From the NCBI RefSeq assembly GCF_001908235.1, contig NZ_LGHK01000073.1:1-52164 (forward strand): DNA of 52,164 bases, given 5' to 3'. Positions 14,246-22,583 of the stretch are shown in pieces. Position 1 is the stretch's first letter; each line of letters starts with the position of its first letter. Origin of the DNA: Bradyrhizobium sp. NAS96.2. Lineage in GTDB: Bacteria; Pseudomonadota; Alphaproteobacteria; Rhizobiales; Xanthobacteraceae. Below the pieces are notes generated by a model. That model did not search any database. It saw only the letters and a program-made list of their open reading frames with translations, and was not told the DNA's origin. Both the position numbers and the translations under genes were made by a program.

Positions 14246-16923
14246 CCACGACGACCGTCAACGGCCGCGTCGAATCCCTACCCGATGATCCCGACGCGCT
14301 CCTGATCGACATCGTGCGCGACCAGCTCAAGCTCACCGGCACCAAGCTCGTCTGCGGCGCCGGCGTCTGCGGCGCCTGCACGGTGCTGGTCGACGGCGCG
14401 CCGGTCGCAAGCTGCCTGATGCCGGCGCAGGCCGCGGCCGGCAAGGCGGTGACGACGGTGGAAGGCATCGGTGCTGCCAGGCTGCATCCGGTGCAGAAGG
14501 CATTCATGGCGCACGATGCCCTGCAATGCGGCTTCTGCACGCCGGGCTTCATCGTGGAAGCGACCGCGTTCTGCGACCAATGGCGCGCGACCAGGGGGAC
14601 GGCGGTGCCGTCGCGCGAGGAGATCGGCGCGGCGCTGTCGGGCCATCTCTGCCGCTGCGGCGCCTATGACGGGATTTTTCGCGCGGTGGCGGATGCCTGC
14701 GCCGGCCGTTTCGACGGCGACCATGTCGCAGCGCCCCGCATCGAGGCGCGCGACAAGGTGACAGGCGCGGCGAAATACACCGTCGACATAAACCATGACG
14801 GCCAGCTCGAAGGCCTGATCCTGCGCTCGCGCGAGGCGCATGCGCGCATCACCGCGCTCGATCTCGCGCCGGCACGCGCGCTCGCGGGCGTCGCGGCGGT
14901 GTCGCTGCTCGGCGACGACCGCATCGTGCGCTTTGTCGGCGAGCCGATCGCGGCGGTCGCAGCAAGCGACCGCAAGTCGGCGCTAGCCGCGCTAGCCGCG
15001 ATCAAGCTGGCCTATGAAAAGCTGCCGGCGGTGGTCGGGCTCGACGCCGGCCGCAAGGACGGCGCACCCGTGGTATTCGACAAAGCGAGCCGCAAGCGGG
15101 CTGGCAACGTCTCGGAAGCGGCCGGCGGGCCGGCGCCGTGGAAGCAGAACATCCGCGGTCCGACGGCGGTGTTCTCGACCCGCGCCAAGAAGGCGCGCAG
15201 CTGGGTGGACGAAGCGCGCCAGGCGAACAACAAGCTGCTTGTCGAAGCAACCTTCCGTACCGCCACGCAGCAGCATGCCTGCCTCGAGCCGCACGCCGCG
15301 GTGGCGCGCTTCGACGGCGACCGGCTGACGCTGCACGCCTCGACCCAGCAGGTGTTTCATTTGAAGGAGCAGATCGCAAAGCGCTACAAGCTCGATCACG
15401 ACAAGGTCCGCGTGATCGCCGATCATGTCGGCGGCGGCTTCGGATCGAAGGCGAGCCTGGGTACCGAGACGATCGCCGCCATCGAGCTCGCGCGCGAGGC
15501 GAAAGCACCGGTGCGCGTCGCCTACGATCGGCAGGAGGAGCTCTCGGTCGCCGGCTACCGGCCGGCTGCGGAACTGAAGGTCGCGCTGCTCCCCTCCGAG
15601 CAGGGCGCCCTGAAAGCGCTCTCCGTCACGGCCCATGCCGATACGGGGGCCGCGACCAATTCGACGATCGCGGGCCTGGCGCGGCTGATCTATCCGGCCG
15701 AGGCCAAGGACCTGTCGGATTTCGACGTGATCAGCAATTTGCCGCCCGGCGCGGCCTTTCGCGGCCCCGGCGGACCGCCGATGGCGTTTGCAGTCGAGCA
15801 ATCGATCGACGAGGCCGCGCTGCGGCTCAAGGTCGATCCGATCGCCTTGCGCAAGCGCTGGGATCCCGATCCCAACCGTCAGCGCCTCTACGACTGGGCC
15901 TCCGGGCTCGACATCTGGCGCAATCGCAAACCACAACAGACCGGGCGCTATCGCCGCGGCATCGGCGTCGCGACCGGCTACTGGCTCTATCTCTGGCAAC
16001 CCAATGTGAAGGTCGAGGTCGCGGTCAAGGGCGGCCGCATCGTCGCCAGCACCGCGACGCAGGACATCGGCACCGGCACCCGCAGCGTGCTTGCCGACAC
16101 GATCGCGCGCGAGTTCGACCTCGAACCGTCTGACATCGATGTGCGGATCGGCGATTCATCGCTGCCCGAAGGACCCGGCTCCGGTGGCAGCCGCGTCACC
16201 GCCTCGGTGATGCCGCCGACCTTGCAGGCGGTCCGGAAACTGAAGGCTCAAATCCTCGAACAGGCGACGCGAAAACCTGCGCCCGGCTCGAACGCGCCCT
16301 GGCGCGAGCTGATCGCGCGCTCGCCCGACATCGCGGTCGTGGAGACGCGCGGCGAGGACGGCAAGAACACCGCGCCCGGCATCCGCTCGCCGCTGCGCGA
16401 AGTCGGCCTGATGGGCATGGTGTTCGGCTGGATGATGCGCCGCTTCTCCAACATCGCGGTCGGCGCCGGCGTGCCGAGCTCGGTGCAGGTGATCGAGGTC
16501 GAAGTCGACACCTGGCTCGGCCATGTCCGTGTGCTCAACGTCCATACCGGCATCGCGGTCGGCAAGATCGCTTCTCCCGCGCTGGCGCACAGCCAGGCCT
16601 GCGGCGCTGTGATCCAGGGCCTCGGCTACGCGCTCTATGAGGCGCGCGAGCTTGATCCGAAGACCGGCGACGTTCTGACAGCGGGGATGGAGGACTATCG
16701 CATCCCGGGGATCGCCGACACGCCGGAGATCGATGTGCATTTCGACGAGGCCGGCTTCGATCATGTGCTCGGCAATAGTGTCGGCATCGGCGAGGCATCG
16801 ACGGTGCCGACCTCTGCCGCGGTCGCCAATGCGATCCACGACGCGATCGGCGTCCGCCTCACCGAAATTCCGATCCGGCCCGACCGCATCGTCGCCGCGC
16901 TGAAAGGGAGGGACGCCGCATGA
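14242..16923 (+). CDS. Fused 2Fe-2S / molybdopterin subunit of a xanthine-oxidase-family hydroxylase
   Basis: An 893-residue fusion of two subunits that are usually separate. Residues 1-155 are the 2Fe-2S subunit, with a plant-type cluster (Cys38, Cys43, Cys46, Cys58) and a second cluster (Cys96, Cys99, Cys137, Cys139). From about residue 165 follows the molybdopterin-cytosine-dinucleotide subunit (RDKVTGAAKYTVD; GGGFGSKASLGTE; FRGPGGPPM; QDIGTGTRS). The catalytic Glu is residue 851 in GIGEASTVP. It resembles the YagT-YagR (PaoA/PaoC) aldehyde oxidoreductases. No twin-arginine signal is seen, so it is probably cytoplasmic. The FAD subunit follows with a 4-bp overlap. The substrate, an aldehyde or N-heterocycle, cannot be fixed from sequence. 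Confidence 0.9.
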   Translation: MTTTTVNGRVESLPDDPDALLIDIVRDQLKLTGTKLVCGAGVCGACTVLVDGAPVASCLMPAQAAAGKAVTTVEGIGAARLHPVQKAFMAHDALQCGFCTPGFIVEATAFCDQWRATRGTAVPSREEIGAALSGHLCRCGAYDGIFRAVADACAGRFDGDHVAAPRIEARDKVTGAAKYTVDINHDGQLEGLILRSREAHARITALDLAPARALAGVAAVSLLGDDRIVRFVGEPIAAVAASDRKSALAALAAIKLAYEKLPAVVGLDAGRKDGAPVVFDKASRKRAGNVSEAAGGPAPWKQNIRGPTAVFSTRAKKARSWVDEARQANNKLLVEATFRTATQQHACLEPHAAVARFDGDRLTLHASTQQVFHLKEQIAKRYKLDHDKVRVIADHVGGGFGSKASLGTETIAAIELAREAKAPVRVAYDRQEELSVAGYRPAAELKVALLPSEQGALKALSVTAHADTGAATNSTIAGLARLIYPAEAKDLSDFDVISNLPPGAAFRGPGGPPMAFAVEQSIDEAALRLKVDPIALRKRWDPDPNRQRLYDWASGLDIWRNRKPQQTGRYRRGIGVATGYWLYLWQPNVKVEVAVKGGRIVASTATQDIGTGTRSVLADTIAREFDLEPSDIDVRIGDSSLPEGPGSGGSRVTASVMPPTLQAVRKLKAQILEQATRKPAPGSNAPWRELIARSPDIAVVETRGEDGKNTAPGIRSPLREVGLMGMVFGWMMRRFSNIAVGAGVPSSVQVIEVEVDTWLGHVRVLNVHTGIAVGKIASPALAHSQACGAVIQGLGYALYEARELDPKTGDVLTAGMEDYRIPGIADTPEIDVHFDEAGFDHVLGNSVGIGEASTVPTSAAVANAIHDAIGVRLTEIPIRPDRIVAALKGRDAA

Positions 16924-17843
16924 GCGCCGCAACTGCAATGGCAATGTCCGGACCCGAATTCCGTGCCGCCGGCACCGATTTGTCGGAGCGTCGCCGCAGC
17001 GGCCTGTCATGCGGAGAGGTCATCGATCTCACCGCCAGTCCCGATATGATTGGAATTGCGTGGGGCACGGATGGCGCGGCGCGGATCGGCGCCCTGACCG
17101 CGATCGCGGCGATCGCATCCGACGCGCGGCTCGCGCAAGCCTATCCCGGCATCACTGCTGCCGCGCAGGGCCTCGCCACACCGCAGATCCGGCATATGGC
17201 GACGCTCGGCGGCAACCTCGCGCAGCGCTCGCGTTGCTGGTACTTCCGCAATCCGCAGATCGCCTGCCTCAAGAAGGGCGGCTCCGACTGCCCGGCGCGA
17301 ACCGGCAACCATCTCTATCACGTCGCGTTCGATCTCGGCCCGTGCGTCGCGCCGCATCCGTCGACGATGGCGATGACGCTGCTCGCCTATGATGCGAAGG
17401 TCACCACGGACCGGCGCAGCGGATTGTCGATTACCGACCTGCTCGGCGACGGCAGCAATGGCGCAGCCGACAATCTGCTCGCACCGGGCGAGCGGATCGA
17501 GCGGATCGAGCTCCCTGCCCCGCTGGCCGGCGAGCGCGCACTCTACAAGCGCGCCATCAGCCGCTCATATGCGGAATGGCCGCTGGTCGAGATCTGCGTG
17601 CGGGCTGTGATATCAGGCGGCGTGTTTCAGCAGGTCCACATCACCGCCGGCGGCATCGCTCCGGTGCCGCTGCGTCTTGTGGCAAGTGAAGCGGCGCTGC
17701 AGGGGAAGCCGGCCGATGCGGCGACCATCGCGCAAGCCGCTGCGCTGACAACAGCGGGAGCAAAGCCGCTGCCGATGACGGGTTACAAGCTCGAGCTGCT
17801 GACCGGCCTGGTGCGCGACGTCGTCGAGCGGATTGCCGTGTAG
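16920..17843 (+). CDS. FAD-binding subunit of the molybdenum hydroxylase, with 4Fe-4S insertion
   Basis: A 307-residue FAD subunit of the PaoB/YagS type. It has ATPQIRHMATLGGNLAQRSRCWYFR, in which TLGGN contacts FAD. The inserted loop has four cysteines (Cys106, Cys116, Cys124, Cys142), the pattern that binds an extra 4Fe-4S cluster in PaoB and in 4-hydroxybenzoyl-CoA reductase. A C-terminal CO-dehydrogenase-flavoprotein-like domain follows. The N-terminal FAD domain is short: the usual leading region before the G-G-T motif is absent and the protein begins close to FRAAGTDL. The gene overlaps the preceding subunit (ATGA). No XdhC-like maturation gene is present in the window. Confidence 0.88.
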   Translation: MSAATAMAMSGPEFRAAGTDLSERRRSGLSCGEVIDLTASPDMIGIAWGTDGAARIGALTAIAAIASDARLAQAYPGITAAAQGLATPQIRHMATLGGNLAQRSRCWYFRNPQIACLKKGGSDCPARTGNHLYHVAFDLGPCVAPHPSTMAMTLLAYDAKVTTDRRSGLSITDLLGDGSNGAADNLLAPGERIERIELPAPLAGERALYKRAISRSYAEWPLVEICVRAVISGGVFQQVHITAGGIAPVPLRLVASEAALQGKPADAATIAQAAALTTAGAKPLPMTGYKLELLTGLVRDVVERIAV

Positions 17844-17869
17844 CGCAGGCGACCGTTTCGGCGCCGGGC

Positions 17870-18487
17870 TCACCGCGCCCGGGTCAGCGCCAGCCAGATG
17901 CCGCCGCCGATCATGAAGCCGCCGGAGATGCGCGACATCAGCCGCGTCCGCTCCTTGGAGAAGAATTTGCGGGCGCGGCCGGCCGCCAGCGCGTAGGCGG
18001 CGTCGGTCAGCACCGCGGTCGCCATGAAGGTGACGCCGAGCAGCGCCACCTGCGGCAGGTGCGGCTTGTCCATGTCCATGAACTGCGGAATGAAGGCGCC
18101 GAAGAACACCAGCACCTTCGGGTTCGAGAGCAGCACCAGAAAGCCCTGCAGGAAAAACCCGCCGCGCGGCGGCGGCGGCTTGTCGTCGGTGCCGACGCCC
18201 TCGACGGGCGAGCGGATCAGCTTGATGCCGAGCCAGACCAGATAGGCGGCGCCGGCAAAGCGCACCCAGTTGAACCAATAGCCCATCGTGGCCATCAGCG
18301 AGGTGAGGCCGACCGCGACGATGCCGATCACGATCGCCAGCCCAACCTGCGCGCCCAGCACATTGGTGAGCGCGGCGCGCGTGCCGTAGCGCAGCCCGTT
18401 GGCGATCACCATCGTGACGATCGGACCGGGCAACAGCGCCAGCGCAATGCAGGCGGCGACGAAAGCGAAATAGGCTTGCAGGGACAT
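17870..18487 (-). CDS. LysE/RhtB-family amino-acid exporter
   Basis: A 205-residue inner-membrane protein of the LysE/RhtB translocator family, which exports amino acids or their derivatives. It has the start motif MSLQAYFAFVAACIALALLPGPIVTMVIANGLRYGTRAALTNVLGAQVGLA with the family PGP(x)3 signature, and about six hydrophobic segments through to the C-terminal helix. The frame stays open upstream through a repeat; the ATG at 18487 was chosen because it gives the normal family length. It is convergent with the molybdenum hydroxylase operon, 26 bp from its stop codon. The substrate is unknown. Confidence 0.9.
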   Translation of the reverse strand: MSLQAYFAFVAACIALALLPGPIVTMVIANGLRYGTRAALTNVLGAQVGLAIVIGIVAVGLTSLMATMGYWFNWVRFAGAAYLVWLGIKLIRSPVEGVGTDDKPPPPRGGFFLQGFLVLLSNPKVLVFFGAFIPQFMDMDKPHLPQVALLGVTFMATAVLTDAAYALAAGRARKFFSKERTRLMSRISGGFMIGGGIWLALTRAR

Positions 18488-18553
18488 GGGGGGCTCTTTG
18501 CTCGTTTGCGCCATTATGCATGCCGGTGAAGGTGGATGAAAGCGGCACCGCCG

Positions 18554-18700
18554 CTCCCTCTCCCCGTCCTTCACGGGGAGAGGGTTGGGGTGAGGGGCCC
18601 CCTCCGTCAGGCGGTGCCAACAGATAGACCTGTACCCCCTCACCCGGATCGCATCGTGCGATGCGATCCGACCTCTCCCCGCAGGCGGGGCGAGGTGAAG
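18554..18700. repeat. Mosaic palindromic repeat, family A, copy 1
   Basis: A 5' unit (CTCTCCCCGTCC...GGGGAGAGGG, then TTGGGGTGAGGGG) and an inverted 3' unit (CCCCTCACCCGG, then the GCATCGTGCGATGC palindrome, CTCTCCCCGC...GCGGGGCGAGG). Related copies lie at 34963-35109 and 46961-47114. The design recalls the rhizobial intergenic mosaic elements (RIME). It has no coding content. Confidence 0.8.
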
Positions 18701-18710
18701 AGTGCCAAGC

Positions 18711-19234
18711 TCAACGGCCTTCCATCGCCGCCGCCATCCACCTTCTGATCTCTCGCCCCTCCAGAAACTTCAACGTCGCACGTTGGATCTGCACTGCATC
18801 TCCACTGCCCTGCGCAGCCACTGCCATGAGATCGCAGTGGTGCGAGACCGCGATGCCGATCGCCGTGCGGCTTCCGTCGAGACGATAGACCCTGATCCGT
18901 CCCGGCATATCGGCGACATCAACAGCGTCGCCCGCCCTCAGCGGCACGAAGCGCGGGCTGATCATGTCGACATCGGCAACGCGGTCGACCTCGTCGTCAT
19001 CGGCGACGCCGCTGTCGCAATTGCAGAAGCCGAGTTTCGGCCTGAGATAGACCTCGACCTCAGCGCCGCATTCCACGATGCCGCAGCGGAAAGCTCGGCC
19101 GGCGGGCCAGCCGTCGCGCGGGAACGGCCAGGCGATTTCGCGCCAAGCGGCGGCGCCATCTCGTAACCGGCCACGGCCGACAGGCCGCCGAGCGCCAGGA
19201 ACATCGCCGCGATGACCGGCCATGAGCGCATCAT
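18711..19234 (-). pseudogene. Frameshifted gene for a small secreted protein
   Basis: Two overlapping frames together make one protein-like product. The ATG at 19234 (after GAGAG) opens MMRSWPVIAAMFLALGGLSAVAGYEMAPP, an obvious signal peptide. That frame then turns to low-complexity sequence. The frame ending at 18711 continues protein-like from REIAWPFPRDGWPAGRAFRCGIVECG through EVYLRPKLGFCNCDSG to GREIRRWMAAAMEGR. The switch lies at about 19140-19165. The span (524 bp) is not a multiple of three, so a one-base change would restore it. It could be a true pseudogene or a sequencing error. It is 7 bp downstream of the LVIVD-repeat gene on the same strand. Confidence 0.6.
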
Positions 19235-19241
19235 GAAACTC

Positions 19242-20681
19242 TCACGGCAGGCCGGCGATGGCGCGTGCGGCGCCGGTCAATTCGAGGATGTGCAGGCCGG
19301 TATTGGCGCGATCGACTGCGTAGATGTAGCCGCGATCATCGGTCTCGACATTGTTGGTCTGGATCGCGACCTTGCAGCGGTCCTTCCCGTCGACGGTGAC
19401 GCAGCGCTTGTCGGTCGCCGCCGTGATAGAGGGAATGAAGTAGCCGACCTCCCTGGGGTGATAGGGATCGCGGATATCGAGCGCGCGGACGCCGGCGTTG
19501 AAGAAGGCGATGAAGGCCAGCTTCTTGTAGTACACCGGGGCCATGCTCTCGTTCGATGAATGCGAGCCGAACCGGCCGCCGCGCTCGCAGAACGCGCCGG
19601 AGGCTTCGGGCACGGTGTAGCTCGAGATCATCATAGGCCGTGCTTCTGTCGTCACGTCGGCAAACCACACCATCTGCCGTGCCTCGCCGCATTCGTTCTG
19701 GATCGCCTCGTCGACGATCATCACGATGTCGCGGGCCCTGCCGTCCTTGTCACGGGCGAATTCCGCGATCGGCATGCCCGGCATCGGAAACACCGTGTGT
19801 GCGCCGTTCATCGCCGACAGCGGCATCCGCGCGATCTCCGGGAATGTCAGATTGTCCGGCGTCGGTTCTTTCGGTCCGCTCAGCAGCTTGTCGCGATCGA
19901 CGATCTGCAGGAAGCCGCCCTTGTTGGTGCCGTAACCGAAATAGACGCGGTTGCCCTTCGGCCCGGTCGAGATCGGCCCGTGCAGTTCGGTCGGCACCGC
20001 GCCGGTCGCGCCCGGCTCCTGCCCGGGCAGGCCGAAGTCCCTGATCTTCACGGGATGCGCGGGATCGGAGAGATCGTAGATTTGCGTCATGCGCCGCGTC
20101 CGCCAGTCCGGCGCGCCCGACACCAGGTAGGCGATGCCGGTGTTGCACTCCCAGAAATTCTTGTGCGTGTCCTTCAACCCGCCGATCCGGGTGACCAGCA
20201 CGGGATTGGCGGGATCGGCCACGTTCCAGATCTCATGCGCCTCGCTGCCGAAAGTGCGCAGCATGTAGACCGCGTTGCGATCGCCCTTCGGCAGATCCTT
20301 GCCGTCGCAGACACGCACCATCTGCGCACCGCCGGCTTCATATCTGCCCTCCTGGCCCGGAATGTGCCGGAGATACTTTGGATGCGCGGGATCGGTGACG
20401 TCGACGATCGAGGTGCCGTTTGGTTCAGGCTTGCCGGTCATCGGATTGACCGGATCGGGGATGTCGTCGGTGCCGCCGTGGTGGCCGATATAGGCGATCC
20501 AGCGGTCGCCCTGATGATGAATGGTCGGCTGATAGGCGCTGCGCGCCTGCAAATCGTTGGTCCCAACCAGCCTCATGTTGGAGGCTTCGGGCGGATCGCC
20601 GATCATCTGCTGGGCGCTCGCACCATGTGCGAGCAGGGCGAGAAAGAACGTGCAGCAAACCGCCGTAACGCGACCACCCAT
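19242..20681 (-). CDS. Secreted LVIVD-repeat beta-propeller-like protein
   Basis: A 479-residue protein with a clean signal peptide (MGGRVTAVCCTFFLALLAHGASA, cut before QQM) followed by repeated blocks of the LVIVD type: GTSIVDVTDPAHPKYLRHI, HEIWNVADPANPVLVTRI, TQIYDLSDPAHPVKIRDF, VRALDIRDPYHPREVGYF and YIYAVDRANTGLHILEL. Such repeats build a beta-propeller in exported proteins of largely unknown function. Several paired cysteines are compatible with a periplasmic location. The ATG at 20681 was chosen over an upstream GTG pair because a GGGGTGG ribosome-binding site precedes it. It is co-transcribed with the frameshifted secreted protein and divergent from the ArsR operon. Confidence 0.85.
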   Translation of the reverse strand: MGGRVTAVCCTFFLALLAHGASAQQMIGDPPEASNMRLVGTNDLQARSAYQPTIHHQGDRWIAYIGHHGGTDDIPDPVNPMTGKPEPNGTSIVDVTDPAHPKYLRHIPGQEGRYEAGGAQMVRVCDGKDLPKGDRNAVYMLRTFGSEAHEIWNVADPANPVLVTRIGGLKDTHKNFWECNTGIAYLVSGAPDWRTRRMTQIYDLSDPAHPVKIRDFGLPGQEPGATGAVPTELHGPISTGPKGNRVYFGYGTNKGGFLQIVDRDKLLSGPKEPTPDNLTFPEIARMPLSAMNGAHTVFPMPGMPIAEFARDKDGRARDIVMIVDEAIQNECGEARQMVWFADVTTEARPMMISSYTVPEASGAFCERGGRFGSHSSNESMAPVYYKKLAFIAFFNAGVRALDIRDPYHPREVGYFIPSITAATDKRCVTVDGKDRCKVAIQTNNVETDDRGYIYAVDRANTGLHILELTGAARAIAGLP

Positions 20682-20764
20682 GCGCACCACCCCGAGTTCC
20701 CTGCCAATCTGTGTTGGCTGCGCGGAACGCTAGCACGGCGATACCGCCGCCTAAACACACGCTC

Positions 20765-20801
20765 TTGACATGCAACCATTTGGTTGCCTATTATCCACCC
20801 C
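20765..20801 (+). promoter_or_regulatory. ArsR-operon promoter with embedded operator
   Basis: A consensus -35 TTGACA (20765-20770) and -10 TATTAT (20789-20794), 18 bp apart, flank a perfect dyad GCAACCA-TT-TGGTTGC (20772-20787) that fills the spacer. The ATG begins 8 bp after the -10. A repressor bound to the dyad would exclude RNA polymerase. Confidence 0.75.
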
Positions 20802-21116
20802 ATGGATGAAGTCTTCAAAGCTCTCGCGGATGCCTCACGGCGCACGCTGCTTGACCGGCTTCACGAACAGAACGGGCAGACGCTCGGCGAGCTCTGCGAC
20901 GGGCTCGACATGACGCGTCAGGCCGTCACCAAGCACCTTGTGATTCTCGAGGAGGCCAACCTCGTCACCACGATCAAGCATGGCCGCGAGAAGCTGCATT
21001 ACCTCAACCCGGTTCCGATCCATCAGATCGGCGAACGGTGGATCAAGAAGTTCGAGCGCGGGAAACTCGCCGCGCTCAGCGAATTAAAACGACAATTGGA
21101 GAAGCGTGATGAGTAA
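20802..21116 (+). CDS. ArsR-family repressor of the SRPBCC operon
   Basis: A 104-residue winged helix-turn-helix protein (MDEVFKALADASRRTLLDRLHEQNGQTLGELCDGLDMTRQAVTKHLVILEEANLVTTIKHGREKLHYLNPVPI) of the ArsR/SmtB type lacking the metal-binding cysteine box, as in the subgroup paired with SRPBCC (AHSA1-like) proteins. The ATG at 20802 gives the family start. It directly follows a strong promoter, with no ribosome-binding site between. The stop overlaps the next gene by 8 bp. It probably represses its own operon by binding the spacer dyad. Confidence 0.92.
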   Translation: MDEVFKALADASRRTLLDRLHEQNGQTLGELCDGLDMTRQAVTKHLVILEEANLVTTIKHGREKLHYLNPVPIHQIGERWIKKFERGKLAALSELKRQLEKRDE

Positions 21117-21573
21117 ACCCGACTACGTCTACGTCACCTATATCGAGACCACGGCCGAGAAGCTGTGGCATGCGCTGACATCAAGCGAGTTCACCGAACG
21201 CTTCTGGTTCGGTTATCGCGCCAGCTCCGACTGGAAGGTCGGCTCGCCCCACCATCTCAGCAAAGACGGCCGCCGCGCCGTGCAGGGCGAGGTGCTGATC
21301 GCCGATCCGCCCAAGAGGCTCGCTTACAGCTGGGACGTGGTGAAGGAAGGCGTCGAGCGCGAGCAGGTCTCGCGCGTGACCTTCGACATCGAGCCGCACG
21401 GTGGGATCGTCAAGCTGACCATGACCCATGACAATTTGGGCCCGAAGACGCTGCGCGACATCTCCGGCGGCTGGCCGATGGTCATCGCGAGCCTGAAGAG
21501 CTTCCTGGAGACCGGGCGCGAACTGCCGGCCGAACTGCTCGCAAGCGGCGCCAGGGAGCCCTACCATGCCTAA
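21109..21573 (+). CDS. SRPBCC/AHSA1-domain protein, paralogue 1
   Basis: A 154-residue SRPBCC-fold protein with the AHSA1-like signature YVYVTYIETTAEKLWHALTSSEFTERFWFGYRASSDWKVG and later GEVLIADPPKRLAYSW and HDNLGPKTLRDISGGWPMVIASLKSFLETGRELP. The fold makes a hydrophobic pocket, and the ligand is unknown. ATG 21109 lies 3 bp after a GTG that is also in frame, with GGAG upstream. It overlaps the ArsR stop by 8 bp and the next paralogue by 8 bp, so the cassette is translated as a coupled unit. Confidence 0.9.
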   Translation: MSKPDYVYVTYIETTAEKLWHALTSSEFTERFWFGYRASSDWKVGSPHHLSKDGRRAVQGEVLIADPPKRLAYSWDVVKEGVEREQVSRVTFDIEPHGGIVKLTMTHDNLGPKTLRDISGGWPMVIASLKSFLETGRELPAELLASGAREPYHA

Positions 21574-22033
21574 GCCCGAATTCGTCTACGTCACCTACAT
21601 CGAGACCACGCCGGAAAGACTCTGGGATGCACTGACATCAAGCGCATTCACTCGGCAATACTGGTTCGACACCGAGCTGCAATCGGACTGGAAGGTCGGC
21701 TCGCCGCTCGCGCTGGTGATGAGCGGCAAGACCACCGACACCGGCGAGATCCTCGAGGCCGACCGGCCGCGGCGCCTCGCCTACACGTTCAAGCACGAGG
21801 CCGATCCCGAACTGCGCAAGGAGCCGGCAACCAAGGTCGTGTTCACGCTCGAGCCGTTCGGCAAGATCGTGAAGCTGACCGTGACCCATGAGGGCTTCGG
21901 CGTCGGCAGCAAGCTGCTCGACGGCATTTCCAAGGGCTGGCCCGCGATCCTGTCCGGCCTCAAGAGCCTGCTCGAGACCGGCAAGGTGGTCGCGATCCCA
22001 CCTGCCGCGCTCGGGATCGAAGGCTTCGAATGA
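21566..22033 (+). CDS. SRPBCC/AHSA1-domain protein, paralogue 2
   Basis: A 155-residue protein very similar to the preceding one (EFVYVTYIETTPERLWDALTSSAFTRQYWFDTELQSDWKVGSPLALVMSGK, then GWPAILSGLKSLLETGKVV). It clearly arose by tandem duplication. It starts inside the end of paralogue 1 and overlaps paralogue 3 by 4 bp. Small differences along the pocket suggest related but not identical ligands. Confidence 0.9.
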   Translation: MPKPEFVYVTYIETTPERLWDALTSSAFTRQYWFDTELQSDWKVGSPLALVMSGKTTDTGEILEADRPRRLAYTFKHEADPELRKEPATKVVFTLEPFGKIVKLTVTHEGFGVGSKLLDGISKGWPAILSGLKSLLETGKVVAIPPAALGIEGFE

Positions 22034-22581
22034 CAATGAAGATCTATCGAAGGGCGCGTGCGGACATGAACATCGAGACATTCAAGCCGGCCATCGTCTA
22101 CGCGATCTACATTGCCGCCACGCCCGAGAAGGTGTGGCAGGCATTGACCAACGCCGAGCTCAGCCGGAAATACTTTTCCGGCAACGCGGTCGAGGTCGAT
22201 CTCCGGGTCGGCGGCGCCTATATCGTGCGCACGCCCGATGGCGCGCTGCACATCTCCGGCGAGGTGATCGCGTGCGATCCCTTGAAGCGGCTCACGGTCA
22301 CCTTCAACGTCAACTGGCCGCAGCTGGTCGAAAAGCTCGGGCCAACGCTCGTCACCTGGGAGATCGAGCCGGCCGGCGACGGCGTGAAGCTGACCTTGCT
22401 GCAATCGCATGATCGCCCGATCAGTGACGACATCCTGTCCGGCGGCCGCGCCGGCTGGCCGGCGATCCTCTCCAGCCTGAAGAGCCTGCTCGAGACCGGC
22501 AAGGCCATGGTGATCCCGATGCCTCCGCCAGCGCGCATGCTGGCGGCGCTGAAGGAACTGGGGATACCGATGCCGACGTGA
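22030..22581 (+). CDS. SRPBCC/AHSA1-domain protein, paralogue 3
   Basis: A 183-residue, more divergent third paralogue (PAIVYAIYIAATPEKVWQALTNAELSRKYFSGNAVEVDLRVGGAYIVRTPDG, then GRAGWPAILSSLKSLLETGKAMVIPMPP). The ATG at 22030 overlaps the previous stop codon (ATGA). Alignment with the other copies would prefer the ATG at 22066 (MNIETFKPAIVY), giving 171 residues. It is the last gene of the ArsR cassette and converges with the DUF2189 membrane protein, 2 bp from its stop codon. Confidence 0.87.
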   Translation: MTMKIYRRARADMNIETFKPAIVYAIYIAATPEKVWQALTNAELSRKYFSGNAVEVDLRVGGAYIVRTPDGALHISGEVIACDPLKRLTVTFNVNWPQLVEKLGPTLVTWEIEPAGDGVKLTLLQSHDRPISDDILSGGRAGWPAILSSLKSLLETGKAMVIPMPPPARMLAALKELGIPMPT

Positions 22582-22583
22582 GT

